Assembly (NCBI GenBank): GCA_045540295.1
Contig: JAZQGY010000031.1
Span: forward strand, 70,054 to 134,053
Length of the DNA stretch: 64,000 nt
Reading direction: 5' to 3'
Source of the DNA: SIG452 sp045540295
GTDB taxonomy: Bacteria > Bacillota > Clostridia > UMGS1840
The number at the start of each line of letters is the position of its first letter. Position 1 is the first letter of the stretch. Of this stretch, positions 33,308-40,197 are shown piece after piece. Position numbers and translations under genes: made by a program. The notes below the pieces were generated by a model. It ran no database searches and was not told the DNA's origin. It saw only the letters and a list, made by a program, of their open reading frames with translations.

Positions 33308-34379
33308 ATTTCTTCACAATCTCCTTCATCAAAGTTTCTTTTTCTTCCATATCCTGCACTAATTTGAACTGAGTATGACAACGGTCCAGATTGTGTTCAG
33401 GATATTTAATCTTGAAATAGGTATCGCCGTTTAAGTAGTCTGCTAAGAAACGGATACCGCATTCGTAAGTCATCAGTTTTGCAGCAAAGGGCATCAGCTC
33501 TTTTTCACGGGGAGTCATTACGTCCTTTAATTCTTCCATATAACCTTTGGTAAACATTTCAAACAGATTCAGGTCGCAATATACTTTGGATAAATCTTTT
33601 TCATCTTCATCCGCAGGGTTGGTTCCGAATCTTAAGGAATCACCGTAGTCATACAGCAGGGAACCGGGCATAACGGTATCCAAATCGATTACACAGATGC
33701 CAAGACCTGTTTTATCATCAATCATGATGTTGTTGTACTTGGTATCGTTATGAGTAACACGAAGGGGAACAGTGCCTTCTTTGATCGCATCCACAATCAC
33801 AGAAACATCCTTTTCTCTTGCCAGGGCAAATTCCACTTCCGCCTGCACATCTTTTAATCTGCCTGCAACATCGTTTGCGATGGCATCCTTAAGCTGCTGA
33901 AAACGAACAGTGGTGTCATGGAAAGAAGGAATGGTTTCGTGGAGCTTTTCAGCCGGGAAATCTGCCAGACGCTGCTGGAATTTCGCAAAAGCCTTTGCCG
34001 CATTGTAAAAATGGATGGGCTCTTCCACGATTTCATAAGTCTGAGCGCCTTCGATAAACTCATACATTCTGAAATAATCACCCTTAGCGGTTACATAATA
34101 AGGTTCACCGTCATGAGTTTTTACCAGGTTCAGAGTTTCTCTTTTGGGATCTCCGCCTTCTTCAATGATTTTCTTTTTCAGATGAGCGGTAACACGAACA
34201 ATGTTTTCCATAACATCCTGAGGACGTTTAAACACATTGTTGTTAATTCTCTGAAGAATGTATCGGGGTTCACATGCGTTGGATAAGTAAGTGTCGTTAA
34301 TATGACCTTTTCCGTACGGGGTCGCACCATCGGTAATATTAAATTTACCAATGATTTCCTTTAAATTGTACTCTGCCAT
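33300..34379 (-). CDS. Aminoglycoside-phosphotransferase-fold sugar kinase, NahK/LnpB-like
   Basis: A 359-residue APH-fold kinase related to N-acetylhexosamine 1-kinase, which makes GlcNAc-1-P or GalNAc-1-P in the lacto-N-biose/galacto-N-biose pathway. Visible features: GKGHINDTYLS, PRYILQRINNNVFKRPQDVMENI, the catalytic loop VTHNDTKYNNIMIDD and the metal-binding CVIDLDTVMPGSLLYDYGDSLRFGTNP. First gene of the operon nahK-like, ROK, nagB, nagA, consistent with host mucin or milk-glycan amino-sugar use. No phosphorylase (LnpA) is in the window. Confidence 0.85.
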   Translation of the reverse strand: MAEYNLKEIIGKFNITDGATPYGKGHINDTYLSNACEPRYILQRINNNVFKRPQDVMENIVRVTAHLKKKIIEEGGDPKRETLNLVKTHDGEPYYVTAKGDYFRMYEFIEGAQTYEIVEEPIHFYNAAKAFAKFQQRLADFPAEKLHETIPSFHDTTVRFQQLKDAIANDVAGRLKDVQAEVEFALAREKDVSVIVDAIKEGTVPLRVTHNDTKYNNIMIDDKTGLGICVIDLDTVMPGSLLYDYGDSLRFGTNPADEDEKDLSKVYCDLNLFEMFTKGYMEELKDVMTPREKELMPFAAKLMTYECGIRFLADYLNGDTYFKIKYPEHNLDRCHTQFKLVQDMEEKETLMKEIVKKYD

Positions 34380-34410
34380 AGCATAAGACCTGCTTTCAAA
34401 ATGATTTTTT

Positions 34411-34425
34411 GGAAACCGGTTTTCC
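34411..34425. promoter_or_regulatory. Candidate operator upstream of the amino-sugar operon
   Basis: Near-perfect palindrome GGAAACCGGTTTTCC, 32 bp before the first start codon. Size and central CCGG resemble LacI/GntR-type operators; no regulator gene is adjacent. Confidence 0.4.
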
Positions 34426-34584
34426 TTTCTATTTATAAGGAAAGAGCTTCCGTTACGTTTATATTAGCATATTCTACCAACAATTTATTTATACATTTGG
34501 TCGGATTATTTGCATTTTAGGTCGTTTTTTGTGAAAAAAGAAGTCTTTTTTTACAACTGCGTCCTACCGGACGTTTTTTGCACA

Positions 34585-34618
34585 CAAAAAAACCGCAATC
34601 CTTTCGGATTACGGTTCT
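34585..34618 (-). terminator. Terminator of the AbrB-like gene
   Basis: Stem AACCGCAATCC/GGATTACGGTT with a TTTC loop and a T-run on the minus strand. Confidence 0.8.
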
Positions 34619-34631
34619 TAAAAATCTGCGG

Positions 34632-35039
34632 TCAGTTTCCTGCTTTACGGAGAATTTCTGCCACACACTCTTTACAAATTTTCTTATCCCGAATTTGCAT
34701 AAGCCCTTCACTGTTTCCGCAAATTACACAACTTCTCTCATACTTTTTTAAAAGGATGCTCTGCTCTTCGGTGAAAATTTCCACAAAGTCATCGCATTCT
34801 GCCAATCCAAACTGTTTGCGGATTGCCTTGGGAAGCACAATTCTCCCCACGTTGTCTGTATGGTAACGGGACTGAATATCGCCATCGGAAATCGTGTATT
34901 TTTTAATCACAATAAATTCGCCTCTGGTGTAAATTTCCACCGGAGTATGTTCGCTGATTCCGTATTCACTGCGGATCGCTTTGGGCACCATAATTCTGCC
35001 CAGCTTATCAATTCTTCGGGTCAGGCCTGTTGCAATCAT
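34632..35039 (-). CDS. Transition-state regulator-like protein with two AbrB domains and a zinc ribbon
   Basis: A 135-residue DNA-binding protein. Residues about 5-47 (GLTRRIDKLGRIMVPKAIRSEYGI) and about 53-95 (SRYHTDNVGRIVLPKAIRKQFGL) are two swapped-hairpin AbrB domains in one chain; classical AbrB and SpoVT have one N-terminal copy. Residues about 98-125 form a CxxC-N15-CxxC zinc ribbon (CVICGNSEGLMQIRDKKICKEC). The tandem repeat may let a dimer mimic the AbrB tetramer. The start is ATG after CGGAGG. It has its own promoter and terminator. Confidence 0.85.
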   Translation of the reverse strand: MIATGLTRRIDKLGRIMVPKAIRSEYGISEHTPVEIYTRGEFIVIKKYTISDGDIQSRYHTDNVGRIVLPKAIRKQFGLAECDDFVEIFTEEQSILLKKYERSCVICGNSEGLMQIRDKKICKECVAEILRKAGN

Positions 35040-35086
35040 AGAAAACCTCCGTTCTCAAATCCTAACATTCTTCTCTCTTTTTCTAT

Positions 35087-35115
35087 ATTATATACTAAGA
35101 TAGAAAAAAAGTCAA
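35087..35115 (-). promoter_or_regulatory. Promoter of the AbrB-like gene
   Basis: Minus-strand TTGACT (35110-35115), 17 bp spacer, TATAAT (35087-35092). Confidence 0.75.
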
Positions 35116-35301
35116 TAATATTTTACAAAATTTTACAAAGTTGTAGATTTTTTCTTGTTTTTAGCAAAATCCGGCGAATGAAGGCGAAAAAAACACCTTG
35201 TTTTTAGCCTTCTTCTTCCTTCAAATCCCTTGATTCCCAAGGTTTTTTACCGTTGCAGAAAAAGAATTTCAAAAAAAATTAAAAAAATTTCAAAAAAAGT
35301 A

Positions 35302-35330
35302 TTGACTTTTGAAAAAAAGTAGTGTATAAT
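35302..35330 (+). promoter_or_regulatory. Promoter of the tRNA-Asp-Phe-Gly-Cys cluster
   Basis: TTGACT (35302-35307), 17 bp spacer, TATAAT (35325-35330), 44 bp before the first tRNA. Confidence 0.85.
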
Positions 35331-35374
35331 AACCTTCGCTTGATAAGTGAAGCGGTTTATCAGAAAGAAATTAT

Positions 35375-35451
35375 GGCCTGGTAGTTCAGCTGGTTAGAAC
35401 GCTAGCCTGTCACGCTAGAGGTCGAGGGTTCGATCCCCTTCCAGGTCGCCA
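35375..35451 (+). tRNA. tRNA-Asp (GTC)
   Basis: Acceptor GGCCTGG pairs with CCAGGTC; encoded CCA end; anticodon GTC at 35409-35411; GGTTCGATCC T-arm. Confidence 0.97.
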
Positions 35452-35496
35452 CTTTTCTTTAAATCCCTTGGAGATTGAGCCGTGACTAAACCATTT

Positions 35497-35572
35497 GCCT
35501 CTGTAGCTCAGTCGGTAGAGCAAGGGACTGAAAATCCCTGTGTCGGCGGTTCGATTCCACCCGGAGGCACCA
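35497..35572 (+). tRNA. tRNA-Phe (GAA)
   Basis: Acceptor GCCTCTG/CGGAGGC, anticodon loop CTGAAAA with GAA at 35530-35532, encoded CCA. Confidence 0.97.
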
Positions 35573-35594
35573 TTAGCTTTTTCAAACAAAATAT

Positions 35595-35669
35595 GCGGGA
35601 GTGGCTCAGTGGTAGAGCGTCACCTTGCCAAGGTGAACGTCGCGAGTTCGAATCTCGTCTTCCGCTCCA
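35595..35669 (+). tRNA. tRNA-Gly (GCC)
   Basis: Acceptor GCGGGAG/CTTCCGC, anticodon loop TTGCCAA with GCC at 35627-35629, encoded CCA. Confidence 0.97.
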
Positions 35670-35675
35670 TTTGAT

Positions 35676-35705
35676 AAAAGGCACAATGAATATTGTGCCT
35701 TTTGT
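35676..35705 (+). terminator. Hairpin terminator between tRNA-Gly and tRNA-Cys
   Basis: Stem AAAAGGCACAAT/ATTGTGCCTTTT, 4 nt loop. No new promoter is obvious before tRNA-Cys, so read-through or partial termination is implied. Confidence 0.7.
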
Positions 35706-35730
35706 CAACTAAAAAACAATTTCATACTGT

Positions 35731-35804
35731 GGCGCCATAGCCAAGTGGTAAGGCATCGGTCTGCAACACCTTGATCCCCAGTTCGAATCTGGGTGGCGCC
35801 TCCA
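35731..35804 (+). tRNA. tRNA-Cys (GCA) with a weak anticodon stem
   Basis: Acceptor GGCGCCA/TGGCGCC, CCCAG/CTGGG T-arm, encoded CCA, anticodon GCA at 35763-35765. The anticodon stem TCGGT/ACCTT pairs only at its three loop-side positions; the two outer pairs (T-T, C-T) do not form unless a bulge shifts the register. Confidence 0.9.
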
Positions 35805-35805
35805 G

Positions 35806-35838
35806 AAAAAAAGACTTGTTTCGACAAGTCTTTTTTTT
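35806..35838 (+). terminator. Terminator of the plus-strand tRNA cluster
   Basis: Stem AAAAGACTTGT/ACAAGTCTTTT with TTCG loop and T8. Confidence 0.9.
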
Positions 35839-35839
35839 C

Positions 35840-36015
35840 ATCGATATAAATCTCTTACGAGATTTTCGATATGTCTTGCAGACTCGATATGTGCTGACGC
35901 ACTCGATATGTTGCCTTGCGACAACGAGATTTATATCATATCGAGTTTGAGCGAAGCGAGAATATATCGAATTTGCAAAGCAAATATATCGTGCAAGCAA
36001 AGCCTGCATATCGAT
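35840..36015 (+). repeat. Hairpin-array element, copy 1
   Basis: A 176 bp chain of short hairpins separated by TCGATAT (35841, 35866, 35884, 35903) in the first half. The inverse ATATCGA-type link takes over in the second (35938, 35964, 35984 with a T, 36008). Hairpins include AAATCTC-TTAC-GAGATTT, GTC-N5-GAC, GTGC-TGAC-GCAC, GTTG-CCTTGCGA-CAAC and ATTTGC-AAA-GCAAAT. GATATAAATCTC at 35843-35854 can also pair over 12 bp with GAGATTTATATC at 35926-35937. A second copy lies at 44690-44867. Open frames through it are artefacts. Confidence 0.85.
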
Positions 36016-36034
36016 TTAAATCAGATACAGTCTC

Positions 36035-36063
36035 TTGACAGTGCTGCTATATTTCATTATAAT
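36035..36063 (+). promoter_or_regulatory. Strong promoter of the DUF4177-like gene
   Basis: TTGACA (36035-36040), 17 bp spacer, TATAAT (36058-36063): a perfect consensus. An AGGAGG follows at 36099-36104. Confidence 0.85.
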
Positions 36064-36112
36064 ATAGTTGGTGTGTTGCACACCGATACATATATTATAG
36101 GAGGAATTTATC

Positions 36113-36367
36113 ATAGCTTTCGGCTTAGACTCATCATCTTTTTCCGGTGCATCCGGACAACAACTGCAATATGTGGTTATGCAGGTAACCCTGAAAGAAA
36201 AGTTTTTCGGAACCGGTTCCGGAAATCTGACAGAATTAGAGAATGTAATCAATGCACAGGCAAGTAAAGGCTACCGTCTGCACACAATTTCTACCGCCAG
36301 CGGCGGCAGCAAAGGCTTTGGTGGCGGCGACCGTATTCAGGCAACCATGGTATTTGAAAAAATATAA
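36113..36367 (+). CDS. Small DUF4177-like protein with a non-AUG (AUA or AUC) start
   Basis: An 84-residue protein: an N-terminal Ser/Gly-rich stretch (FGLDSSSFSGASGQQLQ), then a DUF4177-like alpha/beta domain (YVVMQVTLKEKFFG, LENVINAQASKGYRLHTIS, GGDRIQATMVFEKI). Function unknown. A consensus promoter and AGGAGG precede it, but no ATG, GTG or TTG is at the right distance. The frame offers ATC at 36110 (5 nt after AGGAGG) or ATA at 36113 (8 nt). The next usual start, GTG at 36167, or ATG at 36173, has no ribosome site and would lose the first strand. A mutated ATG-to-ATA start is the simplest reading. Confidence 0.7.
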   Translation: MAFGLDSSSFSGASGQQLQYVVMQVTLKEKFFGTGSGNLTELENVINAQASKGYRLHTISTASGGSKGFGGGDRIQATMVFEKI

Positions 36368-36377
36368 AACTCCCCAC

Positions 36378-36410
36378 TAAAAAAGCACTTGCATCTGCAA
36401 GTGCTTTTAC
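36378..36410. terminator. Bidirectional terminator between the DUF4177-like gene and the XRE gene
   Basis: Stem AAAAGCACTTGCA/TGCAAGTGCTTTT with a 2 nt loop. Confidence 0.85.
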
Positions 36411-36607
36411 TTTTCAAATCTAATAATATCTTCAATTTTACAATCTAATGCAACACAAATTTTATCCAATATGAAACTATCATATCTGGTAACCTTGTTT
36501 TTGTAATAATTATCAATAATATGATAACGAATCCCTGTGCGTTTTGCTAATTCATATCTCGAAATGTTATGTTTTTCCAGCGCGGATTCCAGTGTAAGCT
36601 TTACCAT
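36407..36607 (-). CDS. Cro/CI-type (XRE family) helix-turn-helix regulator
   Basis: A 66-residue one-domain DNA-binding protein: SALEKHNISRYELAKRTGIRYHIIDNYYKNKVTRYDSFILDKICVALDCKIEDIIRFE, the standard five-helix HTH with recognition helix near residues 28-38. The ATG follows GAGGTGAG. It is divergent from a small Cys-rich membrane protein gene; the 105 bp between them has repeated ATATATAC motifs that could be its operators. Confidence 0.88.
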   Translation of the reverse strand: MVKLTLESALEKHNISRYELAKRTGIRYHIIDNYYKNKVTRYDSFILDKICVALDCKIEDIIRFEK

Positions 36608-36647
36608 AATCTCACCTCTTTGTATATTTTAATAAATATATACCCTA

Positions 36648-36676
36648 TTGACAATTCCTATAAAAAGATATATACT
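36648..36676 (+). promoter_or_regulatory. Promoter of the small CxxC membrane protein, flanked by ATATATAC repeats
   Basis: TTGACA (36648-36653), 17 bp spacer, TATACT (36671-36676). ATATATAC occurs both just upstream of the -35 and over the -10, as candidate sites for the divergent XRE repressor. Confidence 0.7.
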
Positions 36677-36712
36677 TATATAAGAATATACAATGATTAA
36701 AGGAATGATACT

Positions 36713-36982
36713 ATGGCTACATTTTGTTTAGATTGCTTGAATCGGATGAATCAAACTAATGACAGCGAGAAAATGTATGTCATATCAAAACATTTAGAAT
36801 TGTGTGAAGGATGCGGAAAGCTAAAGCGGGTAGTGATTATGAAACGGCAAAACATTTTCCTGCGGATATTGACATATTTTATTTTAATACTCCGGATAAT
36901 CTTTCGAGCAATATGTTTATTATTAAAATTGTTATTATCTCCTATTTTTCTGATTTATAAAAAAATAGGAGATAAAGACTAA
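36713..36982 (+). CDS. Small protein with a CxxC zinc-knuckle pair and membrane helix
   Basis: 89 residues. N-terminal Cys motifs FCLDCLNR (CxxC) and LCEGCGKLKR (CxxC) about 25 residues apart suggest a zinc knuckle. Residues about 48-82 are strongly hydrophobic (LRILTYFILILRIIFRAICLLLKLLLSPIFLIY), one or two membrane helices. No family recognised. Divergent from the XRE gene, suggesting a regulator-target pair. AAAGGAATG upstream of the ATG acts as ribosome site. Confidence 0.7.
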   Translation: MATFCLDCLNRMNQTNDSEKMYVISKHLELCEGCGKLKRVVIMKRQNIFLRILTYFILILRIIFRAICLLLKLLLSPIFLIYKKIGDKD

Positions 36983-37012
36983 AAAAGCACTTCTTCGGAA
37001 GTGTTTTTTTAT
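36980..37012 (+). terminator. Terminator of the CxxC membrane protein gene
   Basis: AAAAAGCACTTC-TTCG-GAAGTGTTTTTTT immediately after the stop. Confidence 0.85.
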
Positions 37013-37034
37013 GCTCCTGTTTTTTCTTTCCTTT

Positions 37035-37063
37035 ATTGACAATTATTTCTCCCTTTGTTATAA
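37035..37063 (+). promoter_or_regulatory. Promoter of hisJ
   Basis: TTGACA (37035-37040), 17 bp spacer, TATAAT (37058-37063). Confidence 0.85.
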
Positions 37064-37127
37064 TAAGAAAAGAGAATTCCAAAAGAAGCAAAAGAAGCAA
37101 AAGAACCGAAAGAGGAGATTTTGTCCT

Positions 37128-37931
37128 ATGACTAGCAATTTTCATACCCATACTGTTTTATGTGACGGAAAAAGCACTCCCGAGGAGGTGGTGTTATCCG
37201 CCATCGAAAAAGGATTTTCCTCTTTGGGATTTTCCGGGCACGCCCCCACCGACTTTGACCAAAGCTACTGTTTAAAAGACATAGATGACTACATTGCCAC
37301 CATCACCGCCTTAAAAGAAAAATATCGAAAAGAAATTGAAATTTATGTGGGGATTGAGGAAGACGCTTACCAATGGACGGACCGAACCAGATTCGAGTAT
37401 CTGTTGGGCTCCTCCCACTATTTGAAAAAAGACGGCATCTACTATCAGTTAGACTGCGGTACCGATAATTTAAAAAAATGTCTGGACGCATTTGGTGGTG
37501 ACCCCCTACAGTTGGCAGAAGCCTATTATTCTCAGTTTACCGCTTACATTAGGGAAAGAAAGCCTGACATTGTGGGGCATTTTGATTTGATTACCAAATA
37601 TGAAGAATCCCAGACCGACTGGTTCTTACAAAATTCCGATTATCACAAAATTGCCGAACACTATCTGAATCTGGCATCCGATTGTGATGTGATTTTTGAA
37701 TTAAACACCGGCGGTATTGCAAGAGGCATCCGCACCACGCCTTATCCTTATGAAAATCTCTTACATATTTTAAAGCAAAAAAATGCAAAAGTAATCATCA
37801 ATTCAGACAGTCACCATAAAGATACTATCGACTGCTATTTTACCGAAGCAAAAAAATATTTAAAGGATATCGGCTTCCAATATCTATACACCTTATATCA
37901 CAATGAATTCCAGAAAGATTTTTTAGTATAG
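37128..37931 (+). CDS. hisJ: Histidinol-phosphatase, PHP family
   Basis: Removes phosphate from histidinol phosphate, the penultimate step of histidine synthesis. The 267-residue PHP-fold protein has metal-binding motifs NFHTHTVLCDGKSTPEEVV, LGFSGHAPTDF, GIEEDAY, LGSSHYL, GHFDLITKYEES and INSDSHH. I chose the ATG at 37128, preceded by GAGGAG; an upstream in-frame extension runs across the promoter and is rejected. Apparently monocistronic and not linked to the other his genes. Confidence 0.9.
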   Translation: MTSNFHTHTVLCDGKSTPEEVVLSAIEKGFSSLGFSGHAPTDFDQSYCLKDIDDYIATITALKEKYRKEIEIYVGIEEDAYQWTDRTRFEYLLGSSHYLKKDGIYYQLDCGTDNLKKCLDAFGGDPLQLAEAYYSQFTAYIRERKPDIVGHFDLITKYEESQTDWFLQNSDYHKIAEHYLNLASDCDVIFELNTGGIARGIRTTPYPYENLLHILKQKNAKVIINSDSHHKDTIDCYFTEAKKYLKDIGFQYLYTLYHNEFQKDFLV

Positions 37932-38020
37932 CAAACCCCACTTTATCATTTTATAAAAAGTAAAACCAATGACAACACGTAAAACTGCACTAAAACTTAT
38001 TGATAGGAGGATCAAAAGAA

Positions 38021-39280
38021 ATGGAATTAAAAACAATTTGCGACCTGATTGAAAAACATCAGGACGAATTATATCAGCTGCTTTCGGATTTGGTAAAAAT
38101 CAATTCCGAAAACTACGGAAACGGCGGCAACGAAGAAGAATGTGCCCGTCTCGTGCATAGGCTCTGTCAGGAAGCGGGTTTTGAAAGTGACCTGTATTCT
38201 CCTATGTCTTTGGAAGGCTTTTCCGAACATCCCGACTATCTGCCGGGCAAACACTTGGAAAACCGCTACAACGTGACTGCTACCTGGAAGGGCGAAGAAG
38301 ACACCAACGAAGTGATGCTGATGGCACATACCGACACCGTGATGTTCGGTGACCTTGCCAACTGGAAACGTCATCCCTTATCCGGTGACATTGAAAACGG
38401 CTGCATTTACGGCAGAGGTGCCACTGACGACAAATACGGGATTGCATTATCCATCTTCTTAATGAAACTCTTAAAAGATGCAGGCTTTGTCCCCAAGAAA
38501 AACCTTCTGTTTTCTGCATATGTGGATGAAGAACTGGGCGGTTCTCACGGGGCAATGGCCGCAGTCATGAAACATCCCACCAAACGGATTGTGAATATTG
38601 ACGGCGGTTACGAAATGCTAGTCCCCAGTGCAACCGGAGGCGGCGTAGTGACATACCGATTCCACACCAAAGACACGGTGGACAGCGCAGCTCCCACCGC
38701 AATGGGTTTTCCCATTGTGATGGAAGAAATGAAAAAGTTTTACAATGCCCGCTACAATGAACTGCAAAACAATCCCTACTACAAAGACACCTTTGTTCCC
38801 GGAACCTCCCTGCGCTACAATGAAATCCGCGCCGGAAACAACGATATGGATAAAGATATCGGCGTGTTGCAATTCACCTTCTATACCGATAAAACCAAAG
38901 AAGAAATTTACAAGGAATTTAGCGAACTGGAAAAATCCATTGCCGAAAAATTAGAACCTTTAGGCCTTGTGGGGGATGGATTTACTCCCGATTCCCGCTT
39001 CTTCCACTATGGCGTTTGCCCACCGGATTCGGAAGATGTAAAACTGATGGTGGAAGCTGCAAACGACGTAGGAATGGAGATGCAGGTTTGTGCAGGTGCT
39101 TTGTCTGATATGTCTGTATTGTTAAAATACGGCAGCAAGGATGCTACCTTTACCATCGGTGCTTCCAGAATGTTCCACGAAGAAGGCGGTGCTCATCAGC
39201 CCAACGAATTTATCGAATGTGACAAATTGCTCAAATTAACCAAAGCAGTTGCGGCTTACATCTTAAAAGTATTAGGATAG
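38021..39280 (+). CDS. M20 family metallo-dipeptidase (PepV/Sapep type)
   Basis: Cytoplasmic two-zinc peptidase of 419 residues. Metal ligands: MAHTDTVMFG (His), GRGATDDKYGIA (bridging Asp), YVDEELGGSHG (catalytic Glu) and the C-terminal EEGGAHQPNEF (His). The large lid domain inserted between the halves is present. The M20 family cleaves dipeptides such as carnosine-like or Xaa-His substrates; the exact substrate is not deducible. The ATG follows ATAGGAGG. It is 17 bp upstream of a NIF3-like gene. Confidence 0.88.
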   Translation: MELKTICDLIEKHQDELYQLLSDLVKINSENYGNGGNEEECARLVHRLCQEAGFESDLYSPMSLEGFSEHPDYLPGKHLENRYNVTATWKGEEDTNEVMLMAHTDTVMFGDLANWKRHPLSGDIENGCIYGRGATDDKYGIALSIFLMKLLKDAGFVPKKNLLFSAYVDEELGGSHGAMAAVMKHPTKRIVNIDGGYEMLVPSATGGGVVTYRFHTKDTVDSAAPTAMGFPIVMEEMKKFYNARYNELQNNPYYKDTFVPGTSLRYNEIRAGNNDMDKDIGVLQFTFYTDKTKEEIYKEFSELEKSIAEKLEPLGLVGDGFTPDSRFFHYGVCPPDSEDVKLMVEAANDVGMEMQVCAGALSDMSVLLKYGSKDATFTIGASRMFHEEGGAHQPNEFIECDKLLKLTKAVAAYILKVLG

Positions 39281-39296
39281 GAGTTGTTAAAAACCA

Positions 39297-40091
39297 ATGA
39301 AAGCCAACGAAATTATGGAGCGCCTGTTCACACTGGCGTTACAAGACAGAGAATTTAATCCCAACGGTGACTGCTGCAAAGCAGGAGACCCCGAAAAAGA
39401 AGTGAAAAAACTGGCGGTTACCACCTTCCCCTCCACCGACGCCATCAAGGCAGCGGCAGAATGGGGAGCAGATATGCTCTTGGTACATGAGCCGTTATAT
39501 TATGACCATTTGGATGCCTACAGTACCAAAAAGCTGCAAAGCGAAAAACGGGAACTGATTGAAAAAAGCGGCTTGACAATCTGCCGGTTTCATGACCACG
39601 CTCATTTTGCACCCAAAGATTTTATTGCCGTGGGAATGGTGCGGCAGATGGGCTTTGACGCAGATGTAGAATATATCACCCCCGGTCAGAACACCCGCAT
39701 CACCTTAAAAAAACCTATGACCGCTTTGGAAGTGGCAAAACATCTGGAAACGGTTTTAGGTCTTCGTCATATCAGAATTTGCGGCGCAAGAGACCTTCCT
39801 GCAACTGTAATCACCGGGATGTTCGGTGCTCCCGACGGTATCCTGGACTTACTGCAAAGTGATGACACCCAGATTATCATTGCGGGTGAAGTCTGTGAAT
39901 GGACCATGGCTGAATACGCCCGGGATGCAGGCCTTATGGGACATAACAAAACCCTTTTGATTTTAGGTCATGCAGGAAGCGAAGAAGCAGGTATGCAATA
40001 CATTACCGATTTCATTTCCGAAATGATGCCCGAGCTGACTGTGAAATATTTCCCTTGCGGCGAAGTTTATACCTATACCGACAGCGAATAG
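39297..40091 (+). CDS. NIF3/YbgI-like metal-binding hydrolase
   Basis: 264-residue protein of the NIF3/GTP cyclohydrolase I type 2-like fold. Metal-binding motifs: LLVHEPLYYDH in the first half and LILGHAGSEEAGMQY in the second. The family binds two metals in a toroidal hexamer; the physiological reaction is unknown. FHDHAHFAPKDFIAVGM gives additional His ligands. Co-transcribed with the dipeptidase upstream (17 bp gap). Confidence 0.8.
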   Translation: MKANEIMERLFTLALQDREFNPNGDCCKAGDPEKEVKKLAVTTFPSTDAIKAAAEWGADMLLVHEPLYYDHLDAYSTKKLQSEKRELIEKSGLTICRFHDHAHFAPKDFIAVGMVRQMGFDADVEYITPGQNTRITLKKPMTALEVAKHLETVLGLRHIRICGARDLPATVITGMFGAPDGILDLLQSDDTQIIIAGEVCEWTMAEYARDAGLMGHNKTLLILGHAGSEEAGMQYITDFISEMMPELTVKYFPCGEVYTYTDSE

Positions 40092-40124
40092 GTTTGTTTT
40101 TTGTCAAATTTTTCCGTCATCCCC

Positions 40125-40153
40125 TTGACGAACACAAAAATTGGGTATATAAT
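40125..40153 (+). promoter_or_regulatory. Promoter of the HpaI-type aldolase
   Basis: TTGACG (40125-40130), 17 bp spacer, TATAAT (40148-40153). Confidence 0.8.
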
Positions 40154-40197
40154 TGTAACAGATATCAAATTGCGAACAACACAGGAGGATTTTTACT

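Larger units (their letters stand above)
35040..35374. other. Intergenic region between the AbrB-like gene and the plus-strand tRNA cluster
   Basis: 335 bp of very AT-rich DNA with two divergent promoters (35087-35115 minus, 35302-35330 plus). The middle (about 35116-35300) holds A-rich runs and no recognisable gene or RNA. Confidence 0.7.

Noticed and set aside
35840..36015. CRISPR array suggested by the regularly spaced TCGATAT 7-mer
   Set aside because: Links are too short, spacers are 10-20 bp self-complementary hairpins, the link inverts halfway, and no cas gene is near.
35722..36267. Long open frames (about 95-119 residues) across the tRNA-Cys and hairpin-array copy 1
   Set aside because: They translate tRNA and palindromic repeat DNA, have no ribosome sites, and similar frames arise in copy 2 only because the repeat is conserved.
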